64,000 bases of DNA from Motacilla alba alba (taxonomy: Eukaryota; Chordata; Aves; Passeriformes; Motacillidae), in contig NC_052032.1 of assembly GCF_015832195.1 (NCBI RefSeq), positions 8,562,618-8,626,617 of the forward strand, in the 5' to 3' direction. The notes beneath the pieces were generated by a model. The model was given only the letters and a program-made list of their open reading frames with translations. It did not search any database and was not told where the DNA came from. This document shows positions 10,611-23,700 of this stretch, piece after piece. The translations under genes were made by a program, and so were the position numbers. How positions within the stretch are numbered: the stretch's first letter is position 1; each line of letters opens with the position of its first letter.

Positions 10611-13600
10611 GAGCTCAGCCCAGCCACTCAGCCCTTGCTCGCTCCTCTTTTCCCTTAAGGAATCCCGGCTCCTCTGTGCAGGTGTGGAGAGGAGGCTGGA
10701 TTGGGGGGGTTCAAAGCCCAGTCCCTCACACTGCCCTAAAACACCTGCGTGGCCATGCTTTAACCCTGCTCTGGTCCCTCTCCAGCCCTTGGGGCCGTTT
10801 CCTTGCAGGTCCAAAACATTTCTATGAGGATTATGATCCTGCAAATTCCTGCAGTGGGGCTGGAGCACGGGGAGTGTTTATATCCAGCCTTTAAACTGGT
10901 GATTTTCAGGGAGCTGATCTGCGTGAGCGGGATTCTATCAGCCCGTCCACATCCCTGTGTCAGTGATGCTGTCGGGGCTGGAGGGCTTGGAATGTCCCCC
11001 CTGTCCCCGTCACTGCTGCACTGGCCCAGGCTGGGGGCACCCATCAGGCAGCACCTGGCATGGGCACACCTGGAAGGTCCCAACCAGCTGTGCCAGGACA
11101 AGCAGAGGGGACACTGAGAGCTGCCCTCATTGTCCCTGTCCCTGCCCTGCTCCCTGAAGAGGGCTCAGTGCTGCCCCAGCTGAAATGGGGCTGGGGCTGA
11201 GGTGCCAGCACCTTGGAACAAAAGGTTGGGGAGTTTAATATTATGCCAGGAAAACAACTGGCTGGAAAGCTGCCACAGCTCCTAAATAAACAAGGGACCA
11301 GCCCTGACAGGTCCAGCTCACAGCTCTGATGACACAACCGTTTTTCCCTGTGCCCTTTGAAAAGCAGGAGTGGGGACAGGGGGCATCCTGCCCCTGCACA
11401 CTCCAGCCAGGGATTGTGCCAGGCAGCTGCTGCACTGGCCAGGGACAGTGGCTTTTTCCCAGCCGTGGCTCATCCTGGCAAAGCCACGATTGCTGTGGCA
11501 CATTCCCTCGGCACTGCCCCTTTGCCCATCCCACATTCCCCATGCTGGACACTGCCAGGTGGCACCTGGGAATGGGGATCCTTACCTGGGGAATACCTGC
11601 CCTAACAGCACCAGGACGGGAGGAAATCTGCTCTCCAGAGCATGATTAACCCCTGGAGGGCAGAGGTGACTGGGTGGTGACTGACAGCTACCAATCAACA
11701 AATGACATAAAGCAGGAATGGCAATTTGGGTGCATCTGGCCTCCAGTGGGGACCCAGGCCAAGCATCTGCCTGCCGGGCTACTGATAAAAAATGGTGTTT
11801 TCATAAAACTGAGATTTGGGGGGAAGATGCGTGGGGGGTGACATTTCCAACAAAACTCTTCTCTAGTGCCGGAACAGCAATCATTTTTATCACTTTTTGG
11901 CAGCCAACCAGATTTGCAACAGCCTTTCACTGAAGAAACAGAGCTTCTGTTTGTTTTCGGGGCACCCACATTCTCAGGGTTTGACAGAAATGATTATTTC
12001 CCCCCCTTTTCTTCCAAATGTTGACACAAGAGTGAAACACTGCTGCCAGGCTGAGAAAGGGAAATGAGCTTGGCCAGAGGAGAGGCCAGGCCATGGCCCT
12101 GGGATGCTCCACCCAGCCAAGGCTGCTCCGAGCTCAGAGCAGCTGCTCTGGCCCTGCTGCACCAGAATTCATCTCTTGGCCCCTGGGCCAGAGCCTGGGG
12201 GGGACGAGCCACTGGGAGCTCATCTGACACTGTCCCCTCACCAAGGCTGGGTCCAGCTGTGTCCCACGGGCTGGCCAGACGTGTCCCTGCTCATCTGCCT
12301 GTGTCTGTGTCTCCTTCTGCAAGAACTGGGAGCTGCAGCAGCCTCCCCCCCTCCTGCCTGTGCTGGGTGTTTGCATCCCTTGGGATGGGGGAAGCAAATC
12401 CCCCCGGCCATCAGCTTCCCCTGCTGCTGCCAGTGCTGGGTGTGCAGATCCCAGAGCACTGCAAGGATAAATCTGTGGGTGCAGGGGTGATGGCTGGGCC
12501 CCGTGGGACTGTGGCTTGGCATCTCAGCTCTTGGGGATGGTGTTTGCAGACCCAGGCCAGAGCAGGGGGGAGCTCCCAGCTCTCTGCCCACCGTGGCACA
12601 GCCCCAGTGCTTGGGAAGCTGGAGGCACCCTTCCTCTGGGAAACACCAGTGCCAGATTCCCAGGGAACTTGAAACAAAGCAAATCCAGTCCAAGACACGC
12701 ATCTCCCAGCTCTGTAGCTGGAGGGCACGGGGGGAAGCTCAGGGGGGAACAGGCTGAGGGGAATCAAAACTCCTTTTTGCAGCCAAGTGCTGGTTTTCCC
12801 AAATCCTCTGCAGCGCTTGCATCAGAGGCTGCAATTACCCAGACTTGCCCTCTCTGTCTGCACCAGGCTGCCGTGCTGGGTGCTGCCCCACACTTTGAAG
12901 TGGCTCCTCACAGCAGGGTGAAGGTTCATTCACTCTTTGGGGATGAGCAGAGAGACCTCCAGCACCTCCTGGATGGTCAGCAGGGACAGCACCCCCAGCT
13001 CGGCCTCCATCCCCACGGCCTCGAGCTGCTGTGCCACACACCTGCTCCTGCCACAGCTGGGCCTGGCAGGCCATCCTGCCGAGCTCCTGCCCTGCTGCCA
13101 GATGGGGACATCAGCCCGGGGAGGGCTCAGCCCACATCCTGCAGAGCTGATGATGCTTCCTGCATCCTGCTCTGGGTGACCAGCGGCACGGCCGGACGTG
13201 TCAGCAGATGGCAATGTTTCTGTGCTCTGCTTATCTCTGCTGCTGGCTGCTTTTCAGCCCACAGCCCACTGCCAAACCCCAGCAGGACCCTCCTGTGGGT
13301 TCCAACCATCACCCAACCCAGAAAATCCGGAGCAGGAAGGCCCCGTGGTGCAAACACCTCCAGCACCCTGCTAGCAGCATCTCCCAGCCCTTCTCCTCTG
13401 CCCATGCCCTGGATGTGGTCATCTCATCCTCTCCATCGTGGTGTTGCTCTTTCTGGTCTCAGCCCCGGCCAGGAAGGGCAGAGGCACTGCCAAAAATAGC
13501 CAACAAACTGTTCAGTGAAGCTTTTTCAGACGCTTGGGCGTGGTGTGACTTTTGGGCAAGAGAGCAGGGGTTGGCTTTTCCCATCCAGCACTGCTGCCCT

Positions 13601-13830
13601 GCACTGGCTTGGCTCAGCTTGGCTCGGCTCAGCTTGGAGTTTGGGAGCGCTAATGGAAGCAGGGAGAGGCTGGGAACAGCAGAGGAGGTGGAAGAAGTCT
13701 GTTCCGGTGGTTAAATGTCAGCCAAAACATCCCTGTGGGGAGCTCTGCAATGCGAGGTGTGAAGGGCAGCAGGTCACAGGTCGGGGCTCTCTGTCCTCAG
13801 CCTTCCCCAGCCACAGCACCCCCTGAGCTG
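10611..13830. other. Intergenic sequence with one coding-like antisense segment
   Basis: Mostly unique moderately GC-rich DNA. The only part with a protein-like reading is 12930-13028 on the minus strand. An AT-richer patch lies at 11640-11960. Confidence 0.5.
12930..13028 (-). other. Coding-like antisense segment, possible terminal exon or gene remnant
   Basis: Read on the minus strand, these 99 nt give 32 residues and a stop, beginning QLEAVGMEAELGV and ending SLLIPKE. Codon use is strongly exon-like (GAG, GTG, CTG, GCC, ATC, CAG) and the peptide is balanced and amphipathic, unlike the Pro/Arg/Ser-rich noise frames around it. An AG (GGCACAG) precedes it, but the pyrimidine tract is weak and I find no partner exon. 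I do not recognise the protein. It could be a real last exon, a pseudogene fragment or chance. Confidence 0.25.
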
Positions 13831-13942
13831 TGCCAGCCCATCCCAGCCCAGCCCAGCCAAGCCCAGCCCAGCCAAGCCCAGCCCAGCCAAGCCCAGCCCA
13901 GTCAAGCCCAGCCTAGCTCAGCGCAGCCCAGCCCAGCCCGCC
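13831..13942. repeat. CAGCC/CAAGCC minisatellite
   Basis: Tandem CAGCCCAGCCAAGCC units of 5 and 15 bp, about 110 bp long. Its right end decays into GC-rich unique sequence. Confidence 0.95.
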
Positions 13943-15231
13943 TCGCTCGCAGCGGCAGATTTCGATTTCCCAGACTTCCCCTTTCGGGTGAGATTTATGG
14001 AGGTCTGATCACAGCAATTAGGAACCGGGAATGACCCAGCCAGGCTGCCCCAGGGGGTAAAAATAGCCCTGGCGAGTGACTCACTTCTGCGGTGAGCGGA
14101 GCCCCAGGCTGGGGACACGCTCCCGGCTGGGGACGCGGCCACAGCCTGTGTCACCCTCTGTGCCCTCCTCCTGTCCTGCCCATGTGTGTCCCACACTGAT
14201 GCGCCGGATGAGGATCTTCCCGAGGCGTCCAGGCGTGCGGAGAGGGGACAGTTTGCATGGTGGGGGCTCCAGGTGTGACCCAGCTCCCCGGAGCTGATGC
14301 CCACGTCCAGCCGTGCCCATGGATGGGGGCTGCCTTCCCAGGAGCTTCACACCCTGCCTGGGAAAGCAGCAGGGACCTGCAAGAAGCCAGGCTGGACCTC
14401 GGGAACGTTTGGGGATTACACTTCACCTCCGGATGCAAACACCTGCAGCCAGCAGCTCCGTCCCTCCCTGCCCGCAGGCTGGCACTGGAGGGGGGCCAGA
14501 CCCTTCGCGTGAGCACTGCGTGTCCCTGCCACATCCCCGCGCTGTTCCCTTTCCCTGTCTGATCCCATCAGGCCCCAAGCTCCACTGAAGCAGAGCCCCG
14601 AGCAGCCGGGCACGCTGGGCCGTGTGTCAGCTCAGCCGAGCAGAAGGGCGAGGTGTCCCCGCGGGGAAATCGTGCTTCCTCCCTGCCAGCTAAAAATAGG
14701 TGGCAGAGCTCAAAGAACAAGGTGCTGGGTGCACCTCAGCGGCGCAGGGCACGGGAAGCAGGATCCGGGGAGATGTTGCAAGACCGGCTCAATTCGGTGC
14801 CCCCCTACGCTCCAGTTTCAGGACTGCCTTTTGTTTCCACGGGAGATTTGCACTTGAAAAGCCGCTGTCAAATTTGCATGCACAAACATGTAGGCAGGCC
14901 AGGAACAGGAATGGTGCCCTCTGCTTTCCAGAGCCATCCCAGTGCCTGTTGCACACCCAGGGAGCAGCCGAGCCGGCCCGGAGTGCTCAGTGGATGCTCC
15001 ATGGCCGAGTGCTGAGCCCTCATCCCATCACAGGACGGACAGAGCTGCCCTGCCCGCTGATTAATGACCCTCTGCTGAGATTTCCCAGAAGGAAACCAGC
15101 GTCTTCCCATTGGAAGGAGCTCATTTCCAACACACAGCCCTGACAGCTCCCGCCATCCGTCCCAAAGGGGCTTTGACCGTGAACTCCCACCCCGCAGGCT
15201 GGCTGTGCATTCCCGACTCGGGACCAGCAGC
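13943..15231. other. Intergenic sequence, nothing recognised
   Basis: Unique DNA with an AP-1-type TGACTCA (14077-14083) near a TAAAAATAG motif. No gene is supported. Confidence 0.45.
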
Positions 15232-15582
15232 AGTGCCAGTCCCTCCATCCCTGCGGTGCCCCGGGGCACTCAGGAATCCACACTGCCAGTCCCTCCATCC
15301 CTGCGGTGCCCCGGGGCACTCAGGAATCCACACTGCCAGTCCCTCCATCCCTGCGGTGCCCCGGGGCACTCAGGAATCCACACTGCCAGTCCCTCCATCC
15401 CTGCGGTGCCCTGGGGCACTCAGGAATCCACACTGCCAGTCCCTCCATCCCTGCGGTGCCCTGGGGCACTCAGGAATCCACACTGCCAGTCCCTCCATCC
15501 CTGCGGTGCCCCGGGGCACTCAGGAATCCACACTGCCAGTCCCTCCATCCCTGCGGTGCCCCGGGGCACTCAGGAATCCACA
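15232..15582. repeat. Seven-copy 50-bp minisatellite
   Basis: Seven units of exactly 50 bp, containing CTGCCAGTCCCTCCATCCCT and GGGGCACTCAGGAATCCACA. They are almost perfect: the main difference is CCCCGG versus CCCTGG, and units 4 and 5 carry the T. Because 50 is not a multiple of three, each frame changes between units, which argues against coding. Confidence 0.97.
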
Positions 15583-18500
15583 CGCATCGCCCTGGAGCGG
15601 AGCAGAGCTGATCCCTGGCTCAGCCCCTCTCTCCTTTGACAGCGAGCTGTTCCCTCGCGTGGCGACACGTCCCCAGCCGAACCACCCAGCGCAGGCAGCG
15701 CCGGTGCCAGCTCCTCTTCACAGCTGAATTCTCTTTAAAGAGGCTGAAGGGAGCTGTGTGGTCCCAGCATCACGGCGAGGCTGCCCCACGGGGGCTCGCT
15801 CCCAGCACGCCAGGCTGCACGGTGCCAGGGCTGGAAATGCTGAAAGGAGCCACTCTCAGGGCCAGGGGGTCCCCACACGCGTGGTTTGCACTCCCGAGGG
15901 TGGTTTTGCATCCTCCCAGAATGGGGGAAACCACAATCCTGGCAGGCCTCAACCCATGCCACTGCCTCAGCTGGCACCCTTGGGGCTGGCCACATCCAGG
16001 GAGAGTTTGCTCCAAGTGCTTTTGGTCAAGCACGGAGAGCTGGAGAGGGTTCGTGCCAAGAGCTGGTCCTCTCCCACTCGCCTCTGGAAGGGTTATCAGG
16101 ACAGGAGTGAAATCTGGAGCGCGGCCGAGGTGGGAGAGGTGTGGGAACGCAGACAAGGCAGGGTTATTTCCCCTGCTCTGCAGAGAAGCCAGGCAGGAAA
16201 GACACACAAATAGACATAATTGAGGCTAAATGTCTTAGGTTTTTGAATCAACATGCACCACTGAGAGCACAATCAAAGGCTCTTTAGTAATTTATTGACT
16301 TACCATGAAGTAAAATTATCTGTGTGTATTTATCACACCCACGCCCACCCCCACCCCTTCCTATTAGGTAACTGGGTCCTTCCAGAGTGCTCAGCTCCCC
16401 CAGTGCCACAGGGGGAGGAGGATGGGATGTGGCACAGGGAATTCTGTGCAGGAACCAGCCCCACACCAGCCAGGTGCACAGCAGCACCCACAAGGTGCAG
16501 CTCTGCTGCGGGTCAGCGGGCACAGCCGGATCCTGCTGCTCTGAAATTCAGAGTACATCCAAACACAGCCCCAGACGCATCCCCAGGGGGCTCAGTGCTT
16601 CTGTGGGCATGGGGCACACCTTGGATCACGCCTCCCCGCCCAGCTCAGCAGCACAGAGGCTCCCTCAGAGTGTCCAGAGATGCCTCGAAGATGGTTTTGG
16701 GTTCACCACCCCACCATGCCCCAGCCCCCCGTGCTGGAGCTCCTAGCGGGAGTGATTCACCTCCCTGCCCACACCCAGGCAAGGCTGTGCCTTCCTGCCT
16801 CCAGGCCAGCCCGAGTGACATCGCAGGCTGTCCCTGCAGGCAGAAAGGGGAAGGTGGCAGTGACAGGAGCAGGCAGCAGCCCCCGAGGTCAGGCTCCGTT
16901 TCAAAAGGCGCGTGCAGGTTCTCCGCGCTTGCAGAACTTCCCCAGCCCTCCTCTTACGAAAGACCCTCGGCTTGCAAAAGAGCAGGGCCTTGGGAGCACG
17001 AGAGAAAATAAACAAATGGTAAAGAGAAACCACACTTAAGGTGTCTGGCTCTGACTTCCCCTCCACACCAGCGGCGAGGGCGGCTCGTGCCTCAGTTTCC
17101 CCTTCAGCTGGGGGAGCAGCCAGTGCCACGAGGCTCAGGCTGTGGCCCTGCTCCCGGTCCTGCTCCCAGTCTGGCACCCAGCCCTGGCCCAGGGGCTCGG
17201 GAAAACCTTCCCTCCCCACCCCACAGTGCAGATTCAGAGCGCTGATTTTGATTAGTGACAAATGAGGCGGCAGACAGCGGAGGAGGAGGCCAATCCTGAC
17301 CCCACATCCCTGGAAAGCACCACGTGCAGCTGTGGGCAGCTGGGATGCACGCTTCCAAAAGGGCTCCAGCTCCCACGGAAGGGGAGATGAATCACCAGGA
17401 GATGAATCTTCTGCAGCGGGGAACCCCAGCACCAGGCACAGCCCTCCCACAGGGCATCACCACACCCCGGGGTGATTATGGGGGTGCAAAACACAACTGC
17501 AGGGGGCAGAAGCAGTTTGACATCCCAAGGATTCATCCCTGGGCACCCGTGTGGGGCAGAGCCAAGCCAGAGAGCTGCTCCCAAGGAGCAGAGGCCATGC
17601 AGGCTCCAGCTGGAGAGGTGCGGGGTCCAGCCTGACTCATAAATGAGGGGGGACCACGCACACCAAAGCCCCCAGGCTGGGATTTGGGGTGTTTTCCCTC
17701 TGCTTTGCTCCAGCCCTATCGCCCAAAACCAGCGTGGGAAACTGTGAGTGTGACAAAGATAGTGCCCAAGGGCAGATAGAGCCACACTTCCTGCAGCACG
17801 CGCAGCCCTCCACCCACCCTGCAGCCCCTCCAGCCCACAGCTCATCCACCCTGGCATCAATTAGCCTGATTAACACCAGAACCCGTGTATTGATTAGAGG
17901 GAGAGCCCCAGCCCTCTGGAGCAAAGCCTGGTCTGTGCATGGATGCTTCTTCCCGGGCCAGTGTTACCCCCAAAAAGGAGGAGAGCTGATGGCCCCGCTA
18001 CGGGCTGGCCCTGGATGGACAGTGCCCCAAGACACAGCTGGGACAAGCCTCAGCCTTCCCTCCAAACCATCTTTGGCTGTGCCCATGACCACACTGCCCA
18101 CGTGGCCCCAAACCTCTGCCAGACACCCCCTGCAGGGGCCTGATGGGGAAAGATTTGACCCCAAAAACCCGAAATCTCACGTTTCTGAGCAGAGTCGTGA
18201 ATCCCACCGCTGTGCCCAAACCACAGCGAAGGGAGAGCCGTGTCATGGGTGTGACAGGTACAGGTGAGTGTGCAGGGGCAGGTGAGCGTGCTCACCATGG
18301 GATGTCACTGGCAGCAGGCAGGAGGTCAGAGCCCAGGTCAAGCCCTTCCCCGCACAGGCTGTGAAGCCCAGGAGCTGGGAAGGGGCAGGGACGGATGCTG
18401 GCGTGGCCCCCAGTGACAAAGCCAGCCCTGGGAACAATCACCAGCAGCTCGGCTGGGGCTGCCCTGAGTTATGGACACCTCGAGCGCCGCTCCCCGCGGC

Positions 18501-18807
18501 AGAAGGCGCTGCTTGGGTTCAGCCCTCACAGCTGCCTCCCCAGGGCTCCCTGGGGATGGCAGCCCTGGGAACGGGCACGGGGGGAGCTCAGCCATCCCAG
18601 GATGGGACCTGCAGCTGCTGCTCTGCCCTGGCAGCATCTCTGCCATGCCATGAGGTGAGGCACAGCATCCGGAGTGCTGCAGAGCCACCCCAGAGCTGCT
18701 CGTGCTCCCACCGCAGCCCACGGGGGTCCTGTAGCTGGGAAAGGGCAATCCATCCCATAAATCTATCAGTTTTAGCTGAAAAAAAAAATCTGGGAAGATC
18801 AGATAAT
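15583..18807. other. Intergenic sequence, nothing firmly recognised
   Basis: Unique moderately GC-rich DNA. An AT-rich island at 16205-16340 with AATTTATTGACTTACC-like texture is a weak enhancer candidate. No exon is supported. Confidence 0.45.
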
Positions 18808-18990
18808 CACAGAATCACCAGGTTGGAAGAGACCTTCAAGACCAGCAAGTCCAACCCAGCCCCTACCCCTCAACTAAACCCTGGCAGCCAGTGCCACATC
18901 CAGTCTGTTTTTAAACACGTCCAGGGATGGTGACTGCACCCCCTCCCCGGGCAGACCATTCCAGTGCTTCATCACTCTTTCCATAGATGT
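18808..18990 (-). mobile_element. CR1 LINE 3'-end fragment
   Basis: Reads ATCACAGAATCACCAGGTTG then GAAGAGACCTTCAAGACC, AAGTCCAACCCAG, GTGCCACATCCAG and TCCAGGGATGGTGACT. This is the complete antisense order of a CR1 tail of about 180 bp, 5'-truncated as usual. Confidence 0.92.
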
Positions 18991-19340
18991 CATGGTTAAA
19001 GTCACCGGAGTGCTGTGTTCAGCTGGGGGGAGGTGTGGGGAGCTGCACAAGGGCTCCCAAAACTCAGCAGCCCCATGCCCATGTGTAGGATTGGATCCAC
19101 AGTGAAGGATTCATCCCTGTGCCAGGGCCAAAGTGTCCCGTTGGGGTTTGGGGTTTTCACACCCAGTCCCACAGGTCTGAGTGTGGAGTCCCTGTGCTGG
19201 CTTACAGCAGGATAAATCCTGGCCCTGGAGCAGTGAGGAGCTGCTCGAGGCAGCTGGGGACAATCCCTGGGCGAGGAAGATGTGTGGGGGCAGGAAAACA
19301 CAAGGCAGGGAAATGTGGCAGCACTGGGAAAAGTCAGCGC

Positions 19341-19399
19341 TTTTTTTTTTTTTTCTTTTATTATTGTTGGGGTTTTTTTGTTCTTCTTTTTTTTTTTTT
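19341..19399. repeat. T-rich simple sequence
   Basis: T runs of 14, 7 and 13 bases separated by short interruptions. No retroposed body is attached. Confidence 0.9.
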
Positions 19400-20019
19400 C
19401 GGAAGGTGCCTGGGAAAGGAAGCGATTGTTTGGAGCAGATCTTGATGGCTCCAGGCCCCTCATTGGGGAGATAACCAGGCACAGCCCCTCCGCCGTGTGA
19501 GACCCAGCCTGGCCCCGGTGGGAAATGTCCCTCTGCAGCTGGGCAGCTGTGGGGGGGCTCAGACACCGAAACCCACCCCCGTCACCCCCCTCAGAGCTGG
19601 AGTAACTCGGGGAGGGGGTTCTTGGGGTCCCCCAGCAGTGCCACCCCCACAGGCACAGCTCCAGGCCGTGTCCCCACCTCGCTCCTGTCTGTTTGAGGCT
19701 ATTTTGGGGGTAAGCAGGAATTAGGCAGCCTTAACTCCTTTCTGATGTTGCTGCCAAAAATCTTGGCTAAGCATTTGTAATTAGGGACTCTGTCATTCCT
19801 GGAGCTGTTACCCCCCTGCTCGGCGCTGATTTGCAACATCCACGTCCTAAACACCACCGGCCTGGCCCTCTCCTCTGCTTCCCACCACCTCTCACGGCTC
19901 GGGCTGGAGATTAGGAAACAAGAGAGGGGTTTGGGGCCTCGCTGTCAGCCAGGAGATAGAGCCGGGTTTGCTCTGAGGAGGGAATTATTCTGGGTATGAA
20001 TTATGTCATTTTCCTCTCC

Positions 20020-20780
20020 GGAAACGGCGCATGCTCCCGGGTGTCACAGCTGGCGGGGCCGAGGGGGAGGCTCCTTCCCCGGCACGTCCCGGGTCCCCGA
20101 CCTCTCTGGGTCCCCAAACCACGAGGAGAACAAGGGGAGCAGCCAGAGGGGGAAGGAAAATGAGCAGTGCCTCCTTTCCCCTGTCCCCCTCCATCCCAGC
20201 TGCCCGCCACGCGGGGAGGATGCGGCCGCAGTTGTGCCGGGGCCGTGCTGGGCCCCGCAGGCTCAGCTGTGCCCGGAGCAGGGGAGATGTGGGGCGGATC
20301 AAAGACCCTCCAAGAGCCCCTCTCCCAGCCCCCGGGGAGCCCCCGCGGGCTCCGGGCTCTGCGGCACGTGGAGCATCCCAAGAATCGGAGCAAATGGCGG
20401 GGGGCTGCGTGCCCTGCCCTCGGCGGGGCGGTTAAAGATAGAAATCAGGGACAGAGCTCTTGGATGGGATGCTGAGCGGAGCCAGGTTGGGGGGCAGCAC
20501 CCCACACCTTCAGAGCACCCCACAAACCCCTCCGGGAGCTGCTGAGGAGCGGCCAGCAGCCCTCAGCCTCTCTGCCGACGGCAGCCCCGGGAGCTGTGGT
20601 GAAAGGGAGCATTTAGGGCCATGCTGGCACCCTTGGCAGGCGCCGGGGCGCGCGGCCGGCCCAGCTGCTGCCGCTGGCGCCAGAGCCGGCGGCGCGGGCC
20701 GGGGGCAGGTGGACGGCTGGCTCGGCCGCCTCGCTCCCCACAAAGGCTCCCCTTTCTCCCAGGCAGCATGGGAGCTGAAT
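20020..20780. promoter_or_regulatory. Orphan CpG-rich region
   Basis: CpG-dense segments at 20030-20110, 20200-20410 and especially 20637-20735 (GCCGGGGCGCGCGGCCGGCC). No exon with splice signals is visible. It may be the promoter of an unannotated transcript, a CpG-rich enhancer, or simply the GC-rich composition of a microchromosome. Confidence 0.35.
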
Positions 20781-23700
20781 GAATCCGCCTGATTTATCTG
20801 GCCTCGTTTCCTCAAACGGTTTTTCCGCCCCGCGAGCGTGTCCGTGCTGCCGCTCCCCCTCCTGCTGCTGCTGGCACGGCCCCGGTGCTGCTGCGGCAGC
20901 AGGTGAGGGTCACAGCTCTGGGGGATCCCCCTGCAGATGCCTGGGGGACACCTCAGCATTTTTGGGGGAGAGGCCAAGTGGTTTGCCAGCGCCCAGGGAG
21001 GATGGTGGGGTGTGTGCAAGGAGTGAACTGCTGGTGGGACTCGCTGCAGAGGCTCACATTTACCCCAAATTGCTTCAAAAACACACAGTGACCTCCCTGC
21101 ATCCTCCCTGAGCGCTGGGCACGCAGAGGGACAAGCACAGCAAAGCCCTGCTCCGACTCTGGGGGATCTTAGCCTGCCCACCCCACAGCCTGACCCCAGC
21201 AGCACCCAGGGGCCCGGGGTTCTGCGGGAGAGCTGGGGCCCAGACATGAAAAGAGCTCTGTGCTTTCTTCTTCCTGCTGTTATCCCAGCACAATATCAAT
21301 TAAAACCCTCTCTGTTGGAGGATGCAAATGCTTCCTGGCGTGCTGGTGCAGACCGAGGGAGTCACCCCGTGTCTGTCGGTGAGGGCCCAGATCTGCTCAT
21401 TTCACTATCTCGCCCCGTCGGAAATCTTAATTAAACACCGCCTTTGATTTGGGCGTGCTCCTGCACCCCGTGCAGCTCCTGCTGGGGCGTGCAAGCCTCC
21501 CCCAGCACCCACCCACTCCTCCTGCCCTACACCCACAGATCCTGGGGGTGGTGGGTGCAAAACCCCCCCGAGTCAGGGGGTCCCTGTGCCTCCCTGAACA
21601 CCGTGACGTGGCACCACACATGGGGCAGGCGTGGTAAAACAGGACCCAGGATGGGAAAATCTTCATCAGCTGTTGAAGGCTGAGACTGGAGGCTGGTTGG
21701 AGGTGCCTTTTCCTTCCAGGGTTTTCCACTTGAGTTGATAGCCACGCATGGCTGCGTGTCGGTGCGTAAAAACTTTTAAAAAAAAAGAAAAATATCAACG
21801 CCAAGAAGACGCCGGGGATCATGGCTGCTGTTTGCACACCCTGGTGACAGATAAAAGGCCATCCACGCTTATCAGAGACGCCTTCCCCCGGCATCCCCCC
21901 GGCCCCGGTGACTTTTGCCGGCGCAGCCCCCTCCTCCTGCTCGGGACCTGCTGCCTGCGGGGGGTTCCAGCCAGGGGGAGAAGCCAGGCGGGTGCCTGAC
22001 AGCTCACAGATGGGGCAGAGCAGCAAAGTAGGACAGCTTGGGGAGGCAGCTCTTCCTGCCCGGCCCCATTGTCCCCTTTTCTTCGCGGGAGGACGCGCGG
22101 GGCTCAGCATCACGCCGGCGGGTTTCCATGGCATTTCCCTGCCAACCCCAGCCAGCTCCTGCCCCAATGCCGGCCCCTCCGTGCCTGCTGCTGCCTGAGC
22201 CCAGTCGAGCCTCCTTCCCTCCCTCCCTCCCTCCTCTCCTCCGGGCTGGACCAGGAGCAGCCGTTGGGGATGGAAGCTGCGGGCAGGAATTCATTGACCC
22301 GATGGCAGCTGCTCCAAGGATGTGTTTCACCTGCCTGGTGAAACCTGGGACTTTCCTACCTGGCTAACTTGGACCAAGCACAGGATCAGCTCGTTTGCTG
22401 CTAATTTGCTATTTTGTTCCTGCTGCTACGGCAAATATTTGTGTGTGGTATGTGTGGAGAAGTTCCTCCTTTGTTCAGCAGCCTCTCCCTCTGCCAGTCC
22501 CTGCAGCAAAGGCAGTCTGGGCTGACTGTTGATGTAACGTGGTTTGGCAAGGAAGATCCTGTCTCTCCCCAAAATCTCCATCAGTGATGGGCTCAGGACG
22601 GCACCAGGCTCCACTTCCCACCTCTCCCCCTCCCACAGACCCAGGGAAGAGGAGCCGAGCAGGGAAGTGAAAAGTCTGTTCCGTAGGAATCCACAGCCAA
22701 GATTTCAGGCATGCACTTCTGCAGACTCCTCTGTAGCAGAGCCAGAGGAGCTCCTGCTTCCCAAGGCATGGGAACAAACTGTTCAAAAACTCCATGCTGG
22801 AAGTCTTGATGACCTGAGAAACCCCCAAACCCCAGCTCAGGGCACCTGGGCTTGCTGGAAATACTGCCCTGTCCCAAGGACCTGTCCCTCCTGCAGCCAG
22901 TGTGTTGGAGCAGAATATTCCCTCATGGAAAACCAGGGGCTTTTATTGGATGCTGAGCTGCCCCACAGCTCCTGGGGTCACCCCCAGCCACAGACGGTGT
23001 CTGCTGCAGTGCAGGGAGGGGTTGGAAGGATGGCAGGGATGGCTGGGAGCATTTACACACCCTGGTCCACCCTGTGCTCCTCACAGAGCTCCAAAATGAG
23101 GGCAAGCACCATGCCAAATCCAGCCCTGAAGACAGAAACCGAAATTCATTTGCTTTGTTAATTACCTAATTACCCTGGAGATAAACAACAGAGAGCATCT
23201 TGGGGGCCTTTCAGTGCGTTGGATGTCAGATCCCTCTGGCCTCTGAGCCCACCCATGGCACAGCAGATCGATTTTGGGGTGCCTTGTGCAAGGGGCACTG
23301 CTGCTGAGCTGGGCAACAGCTCAACTCCCACCCGCCGGGGCCAGGAAAGGAATTTGGCCTGCAGGGCCACGTGAATTAGGATTCCTCCTCGCTGCTGCAG
23401 CCAGGTTCCCTTCACATCTGTGAGCTTTGCAAACACCCACGTCCCCGGCGTGGGGCTGTGGGGTGTGGGACGTGTGGGTCCAAGGAGCCTGGGATGCACC
23501 ACCCCAGCTCCACAGGTGCTTCCACATCCACCTGCTGCCCCATCCCGTGGTGCTGAGACAAAGGGCGGCTGCTTCCCGCACCTCCCGCCGCTGAGATGTG
23601 CCCGGGCAGATCCCCCTGGCCTCGATGCAGCCACCCAAAACTCGCTCTGCTGGAGTTCAAACGTGCAGGGATGTCCTGGGGCGCACGCGGAGGGGACTGT

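Noticed and set aside
22544..23161. 205-codon plus-strand open frame
   Set aside because: It begins at a TTG, has no ATG context, domain or splice signals, and its composition looks random.
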